Source: Lachnospiraceae bacterium (GTDB lineage: Bacteria > Bacillota > Clostridia > Lachnospirales > Lachnospiraceae). Taken from it: a DNA stretch of 16,276 nucleotides. Within the stretch, counting starts at the first letter, position 1, and the number at the start of each line of letters is the position of its first letter. Below the pieces are notes generated by a model that was not told where the DNA came from, ran no database searches, and saw only the letters and a program-made list of their open reading frames with translations. Made by a program: the position numbers and the translations under genes. Positions 1 to 7,711 of the stretch are shown one piece after another. The stretch lies in the NCBI GenBank assembly GCA_017463035.1, contig JAFTPY010000360.1, forward strand, positions 1-16,276, written 5' to 3'.

Positions 1-14
1 GTATCTGTAAGTAA

Positions 15-536
15 TTAAATGTCACTCGTTGCATCTTGGTATTTCATATGATTCTTTTGTAGCGGTAATACACCAAGCAGCCACAAAAGTAAAATCGGCA
101 GGCTGATAAGAAACGTGCAAAAGGTCAAATGACTGAAATGTAACAGAACCAAACATCCGATTAGCGAGATGACGATAAAAGCCAGCCATGTGTACTTTGC
201 TATGTTCCATTCAAGCACTGTCACAACAGAGCCTTTTTGTATGGCGATAAATCTCCATACAATCAAACTAACGGTTGCCGCAATCCATGTGGCACTGATG
301 GATAAAATCATGTTTATCAGGTTTAAAACACCGTTAAATCCCGCGATACAAAGGTTTGCGGCGGGAGAAAAATCAGCTCCGTCCATCGTACAGGAATCGG
401 TATAAGGAAATTGATCTGTTTGTACTCTGACATTCCATGCAAATGTCAGGATAAGATACAGTAGCACCAGTGCAATTGCCATAAAACTGAAAATCCGTCC
501 TTTTTGTGCTTTGGTTAAATCTCTCATCTGTGTCAT
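15..536 (-). CDS. Small four-helix integral membrane protein, unknown function
   Basis: I do not recognise a family. The 173-aa protein has about four hydrophobic segments (roughly residues 14-34, 62-95, 114-132 and 135-157), a short basic N-terminus (KAQKGR) and a polar loop between the first two segments with two cysteines (SCTMDG and NLCIAG) that could pair outside the cell. It has no signal-peptidase site and no catalytic motif that I can see. The start at 536 is preceded on the minus strand by GGGAAGGGAAC at good spacing; a second Met three codons later is possible. It begins only 30 bases after the rqcH stop with no terminator between them, so it is probably the second gene of that transcript. 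A link to ribosome rescue is only an inference from position. Confidence 0.7.
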   Translation of the reverse strand: MTQMRDLTKAQKGRIFSFMAIALVLLYLILTFAWNVRVQTDQFPYTDSCTMDGADFSPAANLCIAGFNGVLNLINMILSISATWIAATVSLIVWRFIAIQKGSVVTVLEWNIAKYTWLAFIVISLIGCLVLLHFSHLTFCTFLISLPILLLWLLGVLPLQKNHMKYQDATSDI

Positions 537-566
537 GAAGTTCCCTTCCCTGTTAAAATAAGTAGT

Positions 567-2333
567 TTAGTCCGATAATTCCGTTAAGTGCGAAATATCC
601 GGTGTCGCCATAAGCGAGTAGTTGGTGTAGTATACCACAAAGCCCGGCTTTGCACCGTTGGGTTTCTTTACCTGCTTTTTGTCTACATAATCCACTTCCA
701 CTTTTCCGGCATCTTTATTCTTGGAATAATAGGCTGCCAATGCCCCTGCATCTTCGAATACGTGGTCCGGAATTTCTCTACCGTCATTCTTTAAGATAAC
801 ATGGGAACCGGCGCAATCCTTGGCGTGGAACCACCAGTCGTTACCGTTTGCAAATTCAAAGGTCAGATAATCATTCTGGTAGTTGTTTTTACCCACATAC
901 AAATCAAAACCGTCGGAGGTGCGGTAGTGGAGCGGTTTTGCGGTAATGCGGACTTTTTTCTCCTTTTTATTTTTGCCTCCCTTTTGAGCTACCATATGTT
1001 TTTTTAAGTAGCCGTATTCGGTAAGCTCTGCCTTAATTTGTACCAAATCCTCTTCATGCCGCGCAATTTCCAGAGAGTTTTTGATGGACTCCAGATGAAG
1101 AATAGCGGACTTGGTTTCCGCTACCTGTTCGGTCAGTGCTTCGTAGGTACGCTTTAACTTGTTGTACTTTTCGAAATACCGCTTTGCATTGTCCAGCGCT
1201 GACATGGTCTCGTCAAGCGGAATGGTCATGGGTTCGTCGGTGTAGTAGTTGGTGACGGTAGTTTCCTTGGCACCCGGTTCCACACCGTAGCCGTAGGCGG
1301 TGAGTAATTCGCCGTATACCTTGAACTTATCACGGGATTCCGTGTCCTTTAATTGTTTGATCTGCAAGTCGTATTTCTTTACTTCACGTTCTAAAGCTGA
1401 CTGTAATACCCGGCGTAAATCCGAGGAACGCTGGCGGATACGGGTAACAGTGTTTTTCTCGGAATAGAAGTCCTGCAAGAGTGCGGACACTGAAACAAAG
1501 TCCTCAACTTCGTAAGGGTCTTCCTCGTAAAGTGTAAGAGCAGTAGCGGAAAAAGCCACCGGTTCTCCGTCTTTGCGTACCAGATTCGGGGTAAATTCAC
1601 CGTTTTTAATATCCTCCGTAAGCTCCGTAAATACCCGGTACAAATGGCGCAGATAATCTTCGGAGAACTCTGTTGCGGACATATCCGGTGCCAGACCCGC
1701 ACGATGACAAAGTTCGTTGGCAGTCTGCGGAGAAAGTCCGGTAAAAGTGGTGTAAAGAGCCTTAGAAAGCCCCATCGGCTTCTCACGTAAGACGAAAAAC
1801 TCTTCAAAAGTAACCGTCAGCGGATCCAGCTTTTCCTGGGTCTGCGGAATAAAGTACGGGCGGCCCGGAAGCACCTCACGAACGGAGCTGACCATACCGG
1901 ACACACGCTTAATGGAGTCTAAAATTATGCCGTTTTCGTCCACAAGGATGATGTTGCTGTGTTTGCCCATCAGTTCCACCATAATGTGCTTTTTACAAAC
2001 ATCTCCTAGCTCGTTTAAATGCTCTACCGTAAAGTCCACGATACGCTCCAGACCCGGTTGGGTTACGGAAAGAATCCGGGCACTGTTAAAGTGCTTGCGT
2101 AGTAACATGCAGAAATTCGGTGCGGTCAGCGGGCTCTGTTTGCTGTCTTCTGTCAGATACAGCAGCGGAAGAGAAGCGTCCGCTGAGATTAAAAGCTTAT
2201 AGGTGTCATAGTTTTTTATTTGTAATTGCAGCTCGTCCTTTTCCGGCTGGGCAATCTTTACGATGCGTCCACCGGTTAAGGTGTCGGAAAGCTCCTTCAC
2301 TAACGCTGCGGTCATAAGTCCGTCAAATGCCAT
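567..2333 (-). CDS. rqcH: RqcH (NFACT / Rqc2 homolog), ribosome quality control factor
   Basis: RqcH binds 50S subunits that carry an obstructed peptidyl-tRNA, recruits tRNA-Ala and adds C-terminal alanine tails that mark the stalled chain for degradation. Older annotations call it fibronectin-binding protein A. The 588-aa product has the NFACT-N domain from its first residues (MAFDGLMTAALVKEL, then ELMGKHSNIILVD), a helical coiled-coil middle (about 290-450) and the C-terminal NFACT-R domain with the hallmark DWWFHAKDCAGSHVIL. I chose the start at 2333 because AAAGGA sits about 8 bases upstream and the family begins with M-[AS]-[FL]-D-G. The longer start at 2378 lies upstream of the expected transcription start. 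At residues 96-97 the family Asp-Arg pair reads Glu-Arg. The gene is divergent from the MutS2-family gene, which acts in the same rescue pathway in B. subtilis. Confidence 0.95.
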   Translation of the reverse strand: MAFDGLMTAALVKELSDTLTGGRIVKIAQPEKDELQLQIKNYDTYKLLISADASLPLLYLTEDSKQSPLTAPNFCMLLRKHFNSARILSVTQPGLERIVDFTVEHLNELGDVCKKHIMVELMGKHSNIILVDENGIILDSIKRVSGMVSSVREVLPGRPYFIPQTQEKLDPLTVTFEEFFVLREKPMGLSKALYTTFTGLSPQTANELCHRAGLAPDMSATEFSEDYLRHLYRVFTELTEDIKNGEFTPNLVRKDGEPVAFSATALTLYEEDPYEVEDFVSVSALLQDFYSEKNTVTRIRQRSSDLRRVLQSALEREVKKYDLQIKQLKDTESRDKFKVYGELLTAYGYGVEPGAKETTVTNYYTDEPMTIPLDETMSALDNAKRYFEKYNKLKRTYEALTEQVAETKSAILHLESIKNSLEIARHEEDLVQIKAELTEYGYLKKHMVAQKGGKNKKEKKVRITAKPLHYRTSDGFDLYVGKNNYQNDYLTFEFANGNDWWFHAKDCAGSHVILKNDGREIPDHVFEDAGALAAYYSKNKDAGKVEVDYVDKKQVKKPNGAKPGFVVYYTNYSLMATPDISHLTELSD

Positions 2334-2368
2334 GGTGATGTCCTTTCTTTGCTTACTAACTAAACTAT

Positions 2369-2398
2369 AGTGTACCACGGAAACAGGGGAGTTGTCAC
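2369..2398 (-). promoter_or_regulatory. Probable promoter of rqcH
   Basis: On the minus strand, GTGACA (2398-2393) is followed after 18 bases by TACACT (2374-2369), about 35 bases upstream of the rqcH start codon at 2333. The match is moderate. If it is right, transcription begins near 2362, which excludes the longer upstream start. Confidence 0.45.
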
Positions 2399-2448
2399 TA
2401 GAAAAAAGAAATTATCCTAATGACGTTTGGATGATTGAGGTTTGAGGC

Positions 2449-2477
2449 TTGACATCTTTTTCCGTGCGTGGTAATAT
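2449..2477 (+). promoter_or_regulatory. Strong sigma-A promoter of the ncRNA
   Basis: TTGACA at 2449-2454, a 17-base spacer and TAATAT at 2472-2477: near-perfect vegetative promoter spacing and sequence. No conventional reading frame starts in the 400 bases downstream, so the natural product is the structured RNA. The expected transcription start is near 2484. Confidence 0.8.
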
Positions 2478-2521
2478 GAGAGCGTAATAATAACATTTTT
2501 ATTTTAAGAAAAGAGGATTTT

Positions 2522-2551
2522 ATGTATAGCATTGTAGGAAGAGCAAGATAG
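2522..2551 (+). CDS. Possible 9-codon leader peptide in the ncRNA
   Basis: ATG at 2522, preceded by AAGAGGA at plausible spacing, opens a frame for MYSIVGRAR ending in TAG. It lies at the 5' end of the structured transcript, about 38 bases after the expected transcription start. It may be a leader peptide whose translation affects folding downstream, or chance. Composition tells nothing at this length. Confidence 0.2.
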   Translation: MYSIVGRAR

Positions 2552-2849
2552 GACACCGACAACGAAACAGTTGCGGGGATGACTTTTTACGCTAGAAGTC
2601 TGCCCTGAGGTATCTGCCTTACAAATGCTTCATAAATCTATTCATAGGATTCGTTATGATGAGATTGTGAGCAGAACTGTATGGTTCTGCTCTTCTTTAG
2701 TTCGGAGGTGCGAAGGTGCCCACGACTGAGCGGCTTTGTCGCAAGGTGTGGGTGCACAAGGTCCGGGAAACCTTGGGAATGTACCGACCGAAACAAAGGG
2801 AGACGGTGAGAAGCACCGTTTGCATAAAACATCTCGACGGACGAAGTTC

Positions 2850-2900
2850 AAACCATGGATTTATCGGCTTTTTAAGGCTGTCATCCATGGTTTTTGTTTT
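2850..2900 (+). terminator. Intrinsic terminator of the ncRNA
   Basis: Perfect 11-bp arms AAACCATGGAT (2850-2860) and ATCCATGGTTT (2883-2893) with a 22-base loop, followed by a T-rich run (TTTGTTTT) to about 2900. It stands 122 bases before the mutS2 start. Because mutS2 lacks an obvious promoter, readthrough here may set mutS2 expression. Confidence 0.85.
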
Positions 2901-3021
2901 GTAAAAGTATTTGTGAATGAACAGATATTACGAAGCGCGGATGATACTTCGGTGTTTTTTCGGTGACAGGAAGCGTGTGAGACAAAACGGTAGAAAAGAA
3001 AGAATACAAGGAGTATCAAAA

Positions 3022-5052
3022 ATGAATCGAGAAGAGCAATTATTGGAATTCGACAAAATAAAGGAGCTTTGGGCGGAGTACGCCCTGACGGAGGCAGCAA
3101 AGGAAAGGATTCGCAACATACAGCCGGTGCTTTCCGAGGCGGAGCTACTGATGATGCAGCGGGAGACCAGTCAGGGAAAGCGAATGATAGAACTGTTGGG
3201 AAATCCGCCTCTTGCGTCCATACAGGGGCTTTCGGAAATAGTAGATATTGCCGGAAAAGGAGATTGTCTTTCCGTGGAGCAGTTACTAACGGTACAGCTA
3301 GCCCTTACTATGGTGCAGCGCCTGAAAAAGTATTTGTGTGGTGGGAAGCAATACGAGATTTCCCTAGCGTGGTACGAGGAAAACTTAGAACCTTTGGAGG
3401 AATTTCGGGAGAGTATTTATGTGCAGATTGTAAACGAGCAGGTGGCGGACAATGCATCGAAGTTGTTAAAGTCGTTGCGTATGGAGATTGCACAGACCGA
3501 GAGCCGCATGAGAGAAAAGGCGGATGCGGTGATGCGTACCCACAAGGACTGCATGTCCGACAGCTTCAGTACCATGCGGAACGGTCGGATTTGCGTACCG
3601 GTAAAGAAGGATTGCAAGTTCCGGATTTCGGGAACCGTTATTGATAAATCTTCCACGGGAAATACGTTGTTTATGGAACCGGCAGCCTGCGGGGAGTACT
3701 ATGCCATGCTGCAAAGCCTGCGGATTGACGAAGAAAACGAAGTACGGCGGATTTTGTATGAGTTAACAGCGGAAGTAGATTTGCATGGAACGGAGCTGAA
3801 GGAAAATATCAGATATATTGAAAAGTTAGACTATATTTTCTCAAAGGGAAAGCTAAGTCTTTTTTATGACGGTACGGAGCCTGTAATTACAACGGAACGT
3901 GAAATCACCCTTAAGGATGCCAGACACCCGCTGATGAAAAAGGAAATTTGTGTACCGTTGCAGTTTCAAATCGGTAACGGTGTCAGCGGGATTGTCATTA
4001 CCGGACCCAACACCGGAGGAAAAACGGTGGCGTTAAAGACCGTGGCATTAAACTGTATGTTGGCCCAGTGCGGCCTCCATGTGTCCTGTAAGGAAGCCAT
4101 TGTTTGTATGAACAGCAATTACCTGTGCGACATCGGTGACGGGCAGAATCTTTCAGAAAATCTGTCCACATTCTCGGCGCACATTACAAATGTGTTGGAC
4201 ATTTTGAAACGAGTGAATGACCAAAGTCTGGTGCTGATGGATGAGCTTGGCTCCGGTACGGATCCGCTGGAAGGGATGGGTATTGCGGTGGCGATTTTGG
4301 AGGAACTGAAAAAAAGCGGTGCACTGTTTCTTGTATCCACCCATTACCCGGAGGTAAAGGTTTACGCGGAGCAGACGGAGGGAATCGTAAATGCCCGCAT
4401 GACCTTCGATAAGGAGAACTTGAAACCGACCTATCAGATGGTCATCGGAGAAGCGGGAGAAAGCTGCGCATTCCATATTGCAAGGCGACTCGGTATGCCG
4501 GCGGGGATGCTAAAGAGAGCGGAGGAAGCGGCCTACGGAGAAACACGACAGCAGCAGAAGAGAGAAGAGAATCCATGGCGTATGTCCTATAAAGAGAGTC
4601 CGAAAGAAGGAGCAGTGCCGGAAAATAAGACAATGCCAAGAGGGATGGGTGACAGTGAAGAAGGATTTCAAAAGGAATTCTCCCCGCGTATTGTTAAGAA
4701 AAAGAAACTTACTCCAAAGAAAGCGAAACAACGAGAGTTCCGAATCGGTGATAGCGTGATGATTTATCCGGACAAGAAAATCGGGATTGTATGCCAGCCG
4801 GAAAACGAAAAGGGTGTGCTGCAAGTGCAAATGCCCAATAAGAAAATCTGGATTAATCATAAGCGGGTAAAGCTCCATGTGGCAGCGGAGGAACTGTACC
4901 CGGAGGATTATGATTTTTCCATTATCTTTGACAGTGTGGAAACCAGAAAGCTACGTCATGATATGGAACGGAAGCATGTGGAAGGCGTGGAACTGGAGCT
5001 GACGGGAGTTGAAGCCAAGCGGGCAGAGATGCTGGGGAAAAGGAGAGGATAG
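3022..5052 (+). CDS. mutS2: MutS2-family ATPase lacking the Smr domain
   Basis: A 676-aa MutS2-type protein. The N-terminal clamp/lever region opens with the family signature LEFDKIKELWAEYALTEAAK, followed by IRNGRICVPVK-like and SSTGNTLFMEPAA blocks. The ABC ATPase has Walker A GPNTGGKT (328-335), a signature region ENLSTFSAHITN, Walker B LVLMDELGSGTDP (D407, E408) and the STHYPE switch histidine (H441). A basic linker (KKKKLTPKKAKQR) leads to a KOW/SH3-like segment (about 572-635). Full MutS2 is near 780 aa and ends in an Smr domain; here the chain stops after about 40 residues with no Smr motif. In B. subtilis MutS2 senses collided ribosomes and splits them; older work assigns suppression of recombination. 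The start at 3022 has AAGGAG at ideal spacing; the frame is open 35 codons further up but without an RBS. It leads the series with the methyltransferase and ABC genes. Confidence 0.9.
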   Translation: MNREEQLLEFDKIKELWAEYALTEAAKERIRNIQPVLSEAELLMMQRETSQGKRMIELLGNPPLASIQGLSEIVDIAGKGDCLSVEQLLTVQLALTMVQRLKKYLCGGKQYEISLAWYEENLEPLEEFRESIYVQIVNEQVADNASKLLKSLRMEIAQTESRMREKADAVMRTHKDCMSDSFSTMRNGRICVPVKKDCKFRISGTVIDKSSTGNTLFMEPAACGEYYAMLQSLRIDEENEVRRILYELTAEVDLHGTELKENIRYIEKLDYIFSKGKLSLFYDGTEPVITTEREITLKDARHPLMKKEICVPLQFQIGNGVSGIVITGPNTGGKTVALKTVALNCMLAQCGLHVSCKEAIVCMNSNYLCDIGDGQNLSENLSTFSAHITNVLDILKRVNDQSLVLMDELGSGTDPLEGMGIAVAILEELKKSGALFLVSTHYPEVKVYAEQTEGIVNARMTFDKENLKPTYQMVIGEAGESCAFHIARRLGMPAGMLKRAEEAAYGETRQQQKREENPWRMSYKESPKEGAVPENKTMPRGMGDSEEGFQKEFSPRIVKKKKLTPKKAKQREFRIGDSVMIYPDKKIGIVCQPENEKGVLQVQMPNKKIWINHKRVKLHVAAEELYPEDYDFSIIFDSVETRKLRHDMERKHVEGVELELTGVEAKRAEMLGKRRG

Positions 5053-5056
5053 ACAG

Positions 5057-5125
5057 ATGTATAAGAATCATGAAACATTGATTCAGGAAATGGATGAAAT
5101 AAAACGAGAAAACGGAGGTATTTAA
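5057..5125 (+). CDS. 22-codon micro-ORF abutting the methyltransferase
   Basis: ATG at 5057, four bases after the mutS2 stop, follows GAGGA at good spacing. It encodes a charged, probably helical peptide (begins MYKNHETLIQEMDEIKR) and ends with TAA at 5123-5125, directly against the ATG of the next gene and in the same frame. Its last codons contain the GGAGG (5114-5118) that serves the methyltransferase. It may act by translational coupling, or be the remnant of an N-terminal extension cut off by a stop. I know no homolog. Confidence 0.4.
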   Translation: MYKNHETLIQEMDEIKRENGGI

Positions 5126-5845
5126 ATGAATCATATTGAAACGTATAGAAAGTATTTTACAAAGGAGTATTTGATGGGACCGAATTCCTTCCGGTTACTG
5201 GATGAGTTAATCGAAAGAAGTCCGGAAGATGTGAATTACAAAAGAACATTGGACCTGGGATGCGGTTTCGCATTAACCTCCCTTTTTATCGCAAATGAAA
5301 CAAGCGCGCAAAGTGTGGTTGCCCTTGATTTGTGGGTGAATGCATCGGAAAATTATGCACGAATCAGGGCGAATCATCTGGAGGATACCATTATTCCGAT
5401 TCACGGAGATGCTTTGGAGATGCCGTTTGCGCAGGAGTATTTTGATGCAATCATCAGCGTGGATTCTTATCATTATTTCGGCTGTAAGAGGGGCGTGTTT
5501 GCGGAAAAGATTTTGCCCTTTGTAAAGGTGGACGGCTATGTGATGATTGCAATTCCGGGACTTAAGGAAGTACCGAAGGGCGAATTAAAAGAGCTGTTCG
5601 GGACCTGGGCCGAAGGGGATGATGCGGAGCTGTTTCAGACAGTCGGCTGGTGGGAAACACTTTTGAAAGAAGAATGCGGTGACCGATGCGACATCACTGT
5701 GAAGGAGGCAGAATGCTTTGAAACAGCTTGGAAAGAGTGGTTTGACTCCGGACACGCATTCGGAATTCGTGATAAAGAGTTTTTAGAGAAGGGACTGGAT
5801 AAGATTTTGAATTTTATCCTGATTTACGTGAAAAAGAGGAAGTAA
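5126..5845 (+). CDS. Class I SAM-dependent methyltransferase
   Basis: A 239-aa Rossmann-fold methyltransferase. Motif I reads LDLGCGFALTSLFIA (42-56), the ribose-binding acidic residue is D68 in VVALDLW, the adenine-contacting stretch is HGDALEMPF (93-101), and motif IV is FDAIISVDSYHYFG. The opening YRKYFTKEYLMGPNSFRLLDEL is typical of a clostridial group of free-standing small-molecule methyltransferases. The methyl acceptor cannot be told from sequence. GGAGG lies 7 bases before the start. It follows the mutS2 gene and micro-ORF, and the ABC pair begins 9 bases after its stop, so co-transcription with the exporter is likely. It could modify the exported molecule or be an independent housekeeping enzyme. 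Confidence 0.9.
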   Translation: MNHIETYRKYFTKEYLMGPNSFRLLDELIERSPEDVNYKRTLDLGCGFALTSLFIANETSAQSVVALDLWVNASENYARIRANHLEDTIIPIHGDALEMPFAQEYFDAIISVDSYHYFGCKRGVFAEKILPFVKVDGYVMIAIPGLKEVPKGELKELFGTWAEGDDAELFQTVGWWETLLKEECGDRCDITVKEAECFETAWKEWFDSGHAFGIRDKEFLEKGLDKILNFILIYVKKRK

Positions 5846-5854
5846 GGTGATGGT

Positions 5855-7711
5855 ATGAATAAAGAGAAAGAGGAAAATTCGCTACAGGTAACCCGGTACG
5901 GAGTAGGTTCCAATGTGGGTTTCCTGTTGAAAGAAACCGTGAAATGTTACCCGTTTCTGTTGGTGTTATGCTTTTTTTCGATTGTGATAGGAATCGTTAT
6001 TCCGGTGATTACAACGTTTTTGCCGAAAATCGTGATTGAGCAGATTACTACAGGCGTAGAACTGAAGGATATCTTGCTTGTGACAGTAACAGGTACCGGA
6101 GTACTGGCTTTGTGCGCCGGAGGAAAGGTGTTTATTGAAAAGCTGTTGTATTTTCAGCGGTTTCGCATGAATACCTATTATACGGAGTTGGTGGCGATAA
6201 AGGGAATGATAGCGGATTATTCTCATCAGGAGACAGAACGGTTCCGAAAGTTACATACGGAGAGTGCCGGTGCCTGTAACGGAAATTATTCCCCCATGAT
6301 TCAGGTGTATGATGTGGGAATCGGATTGTGTACAAGTGCTTTGGGATTTGCGTTGTACTTCGGAATACTGGCACGTTTAAGCGTGGTGCTGGTCGTGTAT
6401 CTGGTCGGTGTGACAATTTGCAGTTGTATGTTAAATCACAAGACAATCCGGTTTACGGAAAAGCACCGGGACGAAAAGGTGCGGTATCAGCAGCGGACGG
6501 ATTATCTGGCAAGCGTATCGGGAGACATAAAGTCCGCAAAGGACATCCGGTTGTACCATATGAACGGGTGGCTTTCGGATGTGTACCGTAAAAATGTAGA
6601 AGGCCTAAACGGATGGTATCGTAGATATACAAAGACAGTGTTCGGTGTGGCCGTAGGGGACGCCGGATTGTCGCTGGTACGAGAAGTGGCGGCGTATGCA
6701 TATTTATTGTACCTTGTGATTTCGGACGGGATGAGTGTGGCGGATTTTGTATTGTATTTTGGTGTGATTACCGGATTTTCTGCATGGCTGTCCGGTTTGT
6801 TCGGGCAGGTGACGGCTCTATCCCGTATCAGCAGTACCGTAAATTACGTGCGCACCTTTTTATCTTATCCGGATAACTATACACGGGAAGGCGGACGAGA
6901 ACTCCCGAAGGCATCCGATGGACCGAAGGAACTGTCTCTTTGTAATGTGAGCTACCGTTATGAGAGTGCAGAACAGGATACTCTTTCGGAGATTTCTTTG
7001 ACCGTTGCACCGAAGGAGCATCTGGCCATTGTGGGATTAAACGGTGCGGGAAAGACTACTCTTGTAAAGCTTTTGTGCGGATTGACAGACCCTACAAAAG
7101 GCTGTGTGCGGTATGACGGTGTGGATGTAAAAGAGTATAACAGAGACGGTTATTATGAATTGTTTTCTGCGGTATTCCAACAGTTTTCCCTGCTGCCGGT
7201 ATCTTTTGCGGAAGCGGTGGCAGAGGAAGAACCGGGAAAGATTGACAGAGAACGGGTAGAAGCGTGTCTGAAAACTGCCGGACTGTGGGACAAAATTGCC
7301 TCCCTTCCGAAGGGCCTGGACAGCGAGTACAGCAGAGCGGTGAATGATGAAGGAACGGAGCTTTCCGGCGGGCAGATACAAAAGCTGTTGCTTTCCAGAG
7401 CCTTGTACCGAAAGGCACCGTTTATGATACTGGATGAGCCGACGGCGGCATTGGATCCCATTGCGGAAAGCAAGTTGTACGAGACTTATCATGAGGTAAT
7501 GAAGGATTGTTCCACCGTATTTATTTCTCATCGTCTGGCATCTACGAGATTTTGTGACCGGATTGTGCTGATGGAAGACGGAAAGATTATCGAGGAAGGA
7601 ACTCATGACGAGCTTCTTCTTAAACAGGGAAGATATTATGAACTGTATGAGACCCAGGCGAAATACTATAGGGAAACGCTGATTGAAGTGGAAGGAGGTG
7701 TGTCCGAATGA
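5855..7711 (+). CDS. ABC exporter half-transporter, ATP-binding/permease, first of pair
   Basis: A 618-aa fusion of an N-terminal membrane domain (about residues 27-335, several hydrophobic segments) and a C-terminal nucleotide-binding domain. Walker A GLNGAGKT (394-401), Q-loop VFQQFSLLP, signature LSGGQ (503-507), Walker B MILDEPTAALD with catalytic E528, and H-loop H559 in FISHRL are all present, so this site half looks competent. It overlaps the next gene by 4 bp (ATGA), which points to translational coupling and a heterodimer. No peptidase C39 domain or substrate-binding protein is nearby, so peptide, lipid or drug export are all possible. Confidence 0.92.
   Translation: MNKEKEENSLQVTRYGVGSNVGFLLKETVKCYPFLLVLCFFSIVIGIVIPVITTFLPKIVIEQITTGVELKDILLVTVTGTGVLALCAGGKVFIEKLLYFQRFRMNTYYTELVAIKGMIADYSHQETERFRKLHTESAGACNGNYSPMIQVYDVGIGLCTSALGFALYFGILARLSVVLVVYLVGVTICSCMLNHKTIRFTEKHRDEKVRYQQRTDYLASVSGDIKSAKDIRLYHMNGWLSDVYRKNVEGLNGWYRRYTKTVFGVAVGDAGLSLVREVAAYAYLLYLVISDGMSVADFVLYFGVITGFSAWLSGLFGQVTALSRISSTVNYVRTFLSYPDNYTREGGRELPKASDGPKELSLCNVSYRYESAEQDTLSEISLTVAPKEHLAIVGLNGAGKTTLVKLLCGLTDPTKGCVRYDGVDVKEYNRDGYYELFSAVFQQFSLLPVSFAEAVAEEEPGKIDRERVEACLKTAGLWDKIASLPKGLDSEYSRAVNDEGTELSGGQIQKLLLSRALYRKAPFMILDEPTAALDPIAESKLYETYHEVMKDCSTVFISHRLASTRFCDRIVLMEDGKIIEEGTHDELLLKQGRYYELYETQAKYYRETLIEVEGGVSE

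Larger units (their letters stand above)
2484..2900 (+). ncRNA. Structured non-coding RNA, about 417 nt, between rqcH and mutS2 (raiA-type RNA is a candidate)
   Basis: A consensus promoter and a perfect intrinsic terminator bracket a gene-free stretch full of short stems. Those visible are CCG-a-CAAC/GTTGCGG (2556-2576), GACTT/AAGTC (2581-2600), GAGCAGAAC/GTTCTGCTC (2669-2692), CCCAC/GTGGG enclosing GCG/CGC (2719-2752), AAGGT/ACCTT (2758-2774) and ACGGTG/CACCGT (2803-2819), then the terminator stem. The single-stranded purine-rich pieces between the stems (GGGAAACC, ACCGACCGAAACAAAGGG) resemble conserved joining regions of ornate RNAs. It shows no RNase P, tmRNA, SRP RNA, T-box or common riboswitch signature that I know. 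The raiA motif of Clostridia is my best candidate for the 3' half, from memory only and with low certainty. Alternatively it is a long attenuating leader for mutS2, which has no clear promoter of its own. Confidence 0.7.

Noticed and set aside
1391..1807. 138-codon open frame on the minus strand within rqcH
   Set aside because: Same strand but a different frame inside a clear rqcH coding region; composition is Arg/Leu/Ser-rich as expected for a shadow.
2334..2378. N-terminal extension of RqcH starting at 2378
   Set aside because: No SD before it, it overlaps the probable promoter region, and the family begins at MAFDGL.
2484..2900. RNase P RNA, tmRNA, SRP RNA or group II intron as identity of the ncRNA
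   Set aside because: No GAGGAAAGTCC core, no tag-peptide frame or CCA end, no SRP GGAAGCAGC-type loop, and no group II domain V hairpin could be found.
2638..2904. Several small open frames on both strands within the ncRNA
   Set aside because: They have no proper RBS, overlap each other and the stems of the structured RNA, and their translations look random.
2917..3021. 35-codon N-terminal extension of MutS2
   Set aside because: No RBS at 2917, and the conserved MutS2 N-terminus begins at 3022 behind AAGGAG.
7037..7606. 189-codon open frame on the minus strand opposite the first ABC gene
   Set aside because: A shadow of the conserved NBD; no RBS, and the plus-strand frame has all ABC motifs.
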